In this document: in pieces, positions 5,247-5,845 of the stretch
Layout of the letters: every line of letters starts with the position of its first letter
How positions within the stretch are numbered: the stretch's first letter is position 1
Assembly (NCBI GenBank): GCA_031283825.1
Contig: JAITAZ010000412.1
Location: 1 to 5,845, forward strand
Reading direction: 5' to 3'
Source: Planctomycetaceae bacterium
Lineage (GTDB): Bacteria > Planctomycetota > Planctomycetia > Pirellulales > Thermoguttaceae
Length of the DNA stretch: 5,845 nt
The notes under the pieces: generated by a model
The model's database searches: none
Told to the model about the DNA's origin: nothing
Seen by the model: the letters and a program-made list of their open reading frames with translations, nothing else
Position numbers and translations under genes: made by a program

Positions 5247-5768
5247 TTATTTCAATTCGATTGTAATATTGCGATCTCCATTGGCTTCGATTGTATAAGT
5301 CAACCCTGAATTTTTCGTTGTTGTGAATTTGTCAGGAATCGCCGAAACGACTTTTAGAATGTTGTCTTCAGGTCGAGGTTCTTCATAATCGGGATCGATG
5401 CGTTTTCTTTTCCATTCGAAGACGGTATCTTTGCCCTCGTCTTTGATATATTTCGTTACGGAAATTTTATAACTTCCGGGCAAAATACCTTTGTCTCCGA
5501 GCGTAGTCAAAACGAATTGACCTTTTCCATTAGTCAACGCTGTAGCAAGTCTGGAATTTGAGTCGATATTTTCTGGAGCGAATGAAATCATCGCCCATGC
5601 CAACGGTCTGTCTTCGTACAATAAAATTCCTTCTGCTTGAACGAGTCCGCGAACTTTAACGCGACTGCATCCGTTTAACGAAAAAATAATACCGCACAAA
5701 TAAACCGCAATTAAAAATAATAATAACGAGTTGATAGTTATTACATTTTTTTTGTTACGTGTTTTCAA
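5247..5768 (-). CDS. Carboxypeptidase-regulatory-like lipoprotein
   Basis: This is a small predicted lipoprotein with one beta-sandwich domain of the transthyretin/carboxypeptidase-regulatory type; its precise role is unknown. From the chosen TTG start the 173-residue product has a basic N-terminus (MKTRNKK), a hydrophobic stretch at about 9-31, and a lipobox-like LNGC at 31-34, so Cys34 is the likely lipidation site. The domain then shows the usual features: VRGLVQAEGILLYEDRPL (39-56), SFAPEN (62-67), TNGKGQFVLTT (79-89) and GILPGSYKISVTK (94-106). The C-terminal half is less typical, with IPDKFTT (144-150) and a final beta strand. An upstream in-frame ATG at 5828 would add 20 residues, translated largely from a simple AATTCGG repeat, and would spoil the signal peptide. 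TTG with CAGGAG seven bases upstream is preferred. A link with the downstream DUF1559 protein is inferred from context only. Confidence 0.85.
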   Translation of the reverse strand: MKTRNKKNVITINSLLLFLIAVYLCGIIFSLNGCSRVKVRGLVQAEGILLYEDRPLAWAMISFAPENIDSNSRLATALTNGKGQFVLTTLGDKGILPGSYKISVTKYIKDEGKDTVFEWKRKRIDPDYEEPRPEDNILKVVSAIPDKFTTTKNSGLTYTIEANGDRNITIELK

Positions 5769-5775
5769 ATTTAAT

Positions 5776-5781
5776 CTCCTG
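5776..5781 (-). promoter_or_regulatory. Shine-Dalgarno site deciding the lipoprotein TTG start
   Basis: CAGGAG reads on the minus strand with seven bases between it and TTG (5768-5766). No equally good site precedes the upstream ATG within the window, and the TTG gives a clean lipoprotein signal peptide. Confidence 0.7.
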
Positions 5782-5788
5782 TTTTTAA

Positions 5789-5813
5789 AATTCGGAATTC
5801 GGAATTCGGAATT
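5789..5813. repeat. AATTCGG heptamer repeat
   Basis: Three exact AATTCGG units plus AATT lie just upstream of the lipoprotein ribosome site. Read in the lipoprotein frame they give SEFRIPN-type residues, a pattern typical of falsely extended starts. The preceding bases, GTTTTTAAAATTC, echo the interior of palindrome copy 2 (1205-1216). Confidence 0.8.
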
Positions 5814-5845
5814 AAACGAATTTTGCATGAATGATTACGTCATTT

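Overview
The window is AT-rich bacterial DNA with five protein genes, all on the minus strand, separated by unusually wide spacers full of palindromic repeats. The best guess is a low-GC member of the Planctomycetota. The 401-residue protein at 3841-5046 has the DUF1559 layout (prepilin-type N-terminus, late GDGSVRF motif) that is hugely expanded in that phylum. Upstream of it lies a small carboxypeptidase-regulatory-like lipoprotein of the kind often found with DUF1559 genes there. Assignment below phylum is not possible from this sequence.

Layout in plus coordinates, with transcription right to left. Positions 5247-5768 hold the lipoprotein, best started at a TTG codon behind a clear Shine-Dalgarno. 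Positions 3841-5046 hold the DUF1559 pseudopilin-like protein, with a strong AGGAGG site and a likely terminator just past its stop. Positions 3476-3840 carry a roughly 145-base inverted-repeat element, a run of GTCCCC repeats and a lone TAACCGTTCACG site. Positions 2129-3475 hold der (EngA), the double-GTPase ribosome assembly factor. Positions 1819-2128 hold two hairpins. Positions 1564-1818 hold a small unrecognised 84-residue protein. Positions 1035-1563 hold an AT palindrome, a paired-arm palindrome and a REP-like complex. Positions 330-1034 hold cmk (cytidylate kinase, TTG start). Positions 1-329 hold another paired palindrome and a double GAGACGCAA palindrome.

der and cmk are housekeeping genes (50S subunit maturation and CMP/dCMP phosphorylation). 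The DUF1559 and lipoprotein genes form a separate envelope/secretion pair. I see no defence system, CRISPR array, transposase, tRNA or rRNA. The most distinctive content is non-coding: at least four families of short palindromic or inverted repeats. The one based on TGTAACCGTTCACG occurs three times as facing arms and once alone, downstream of four of the five genes. These look like non-autonomous mobile palindromes (REP- or MITE-like), but no mobilising gene is present here.
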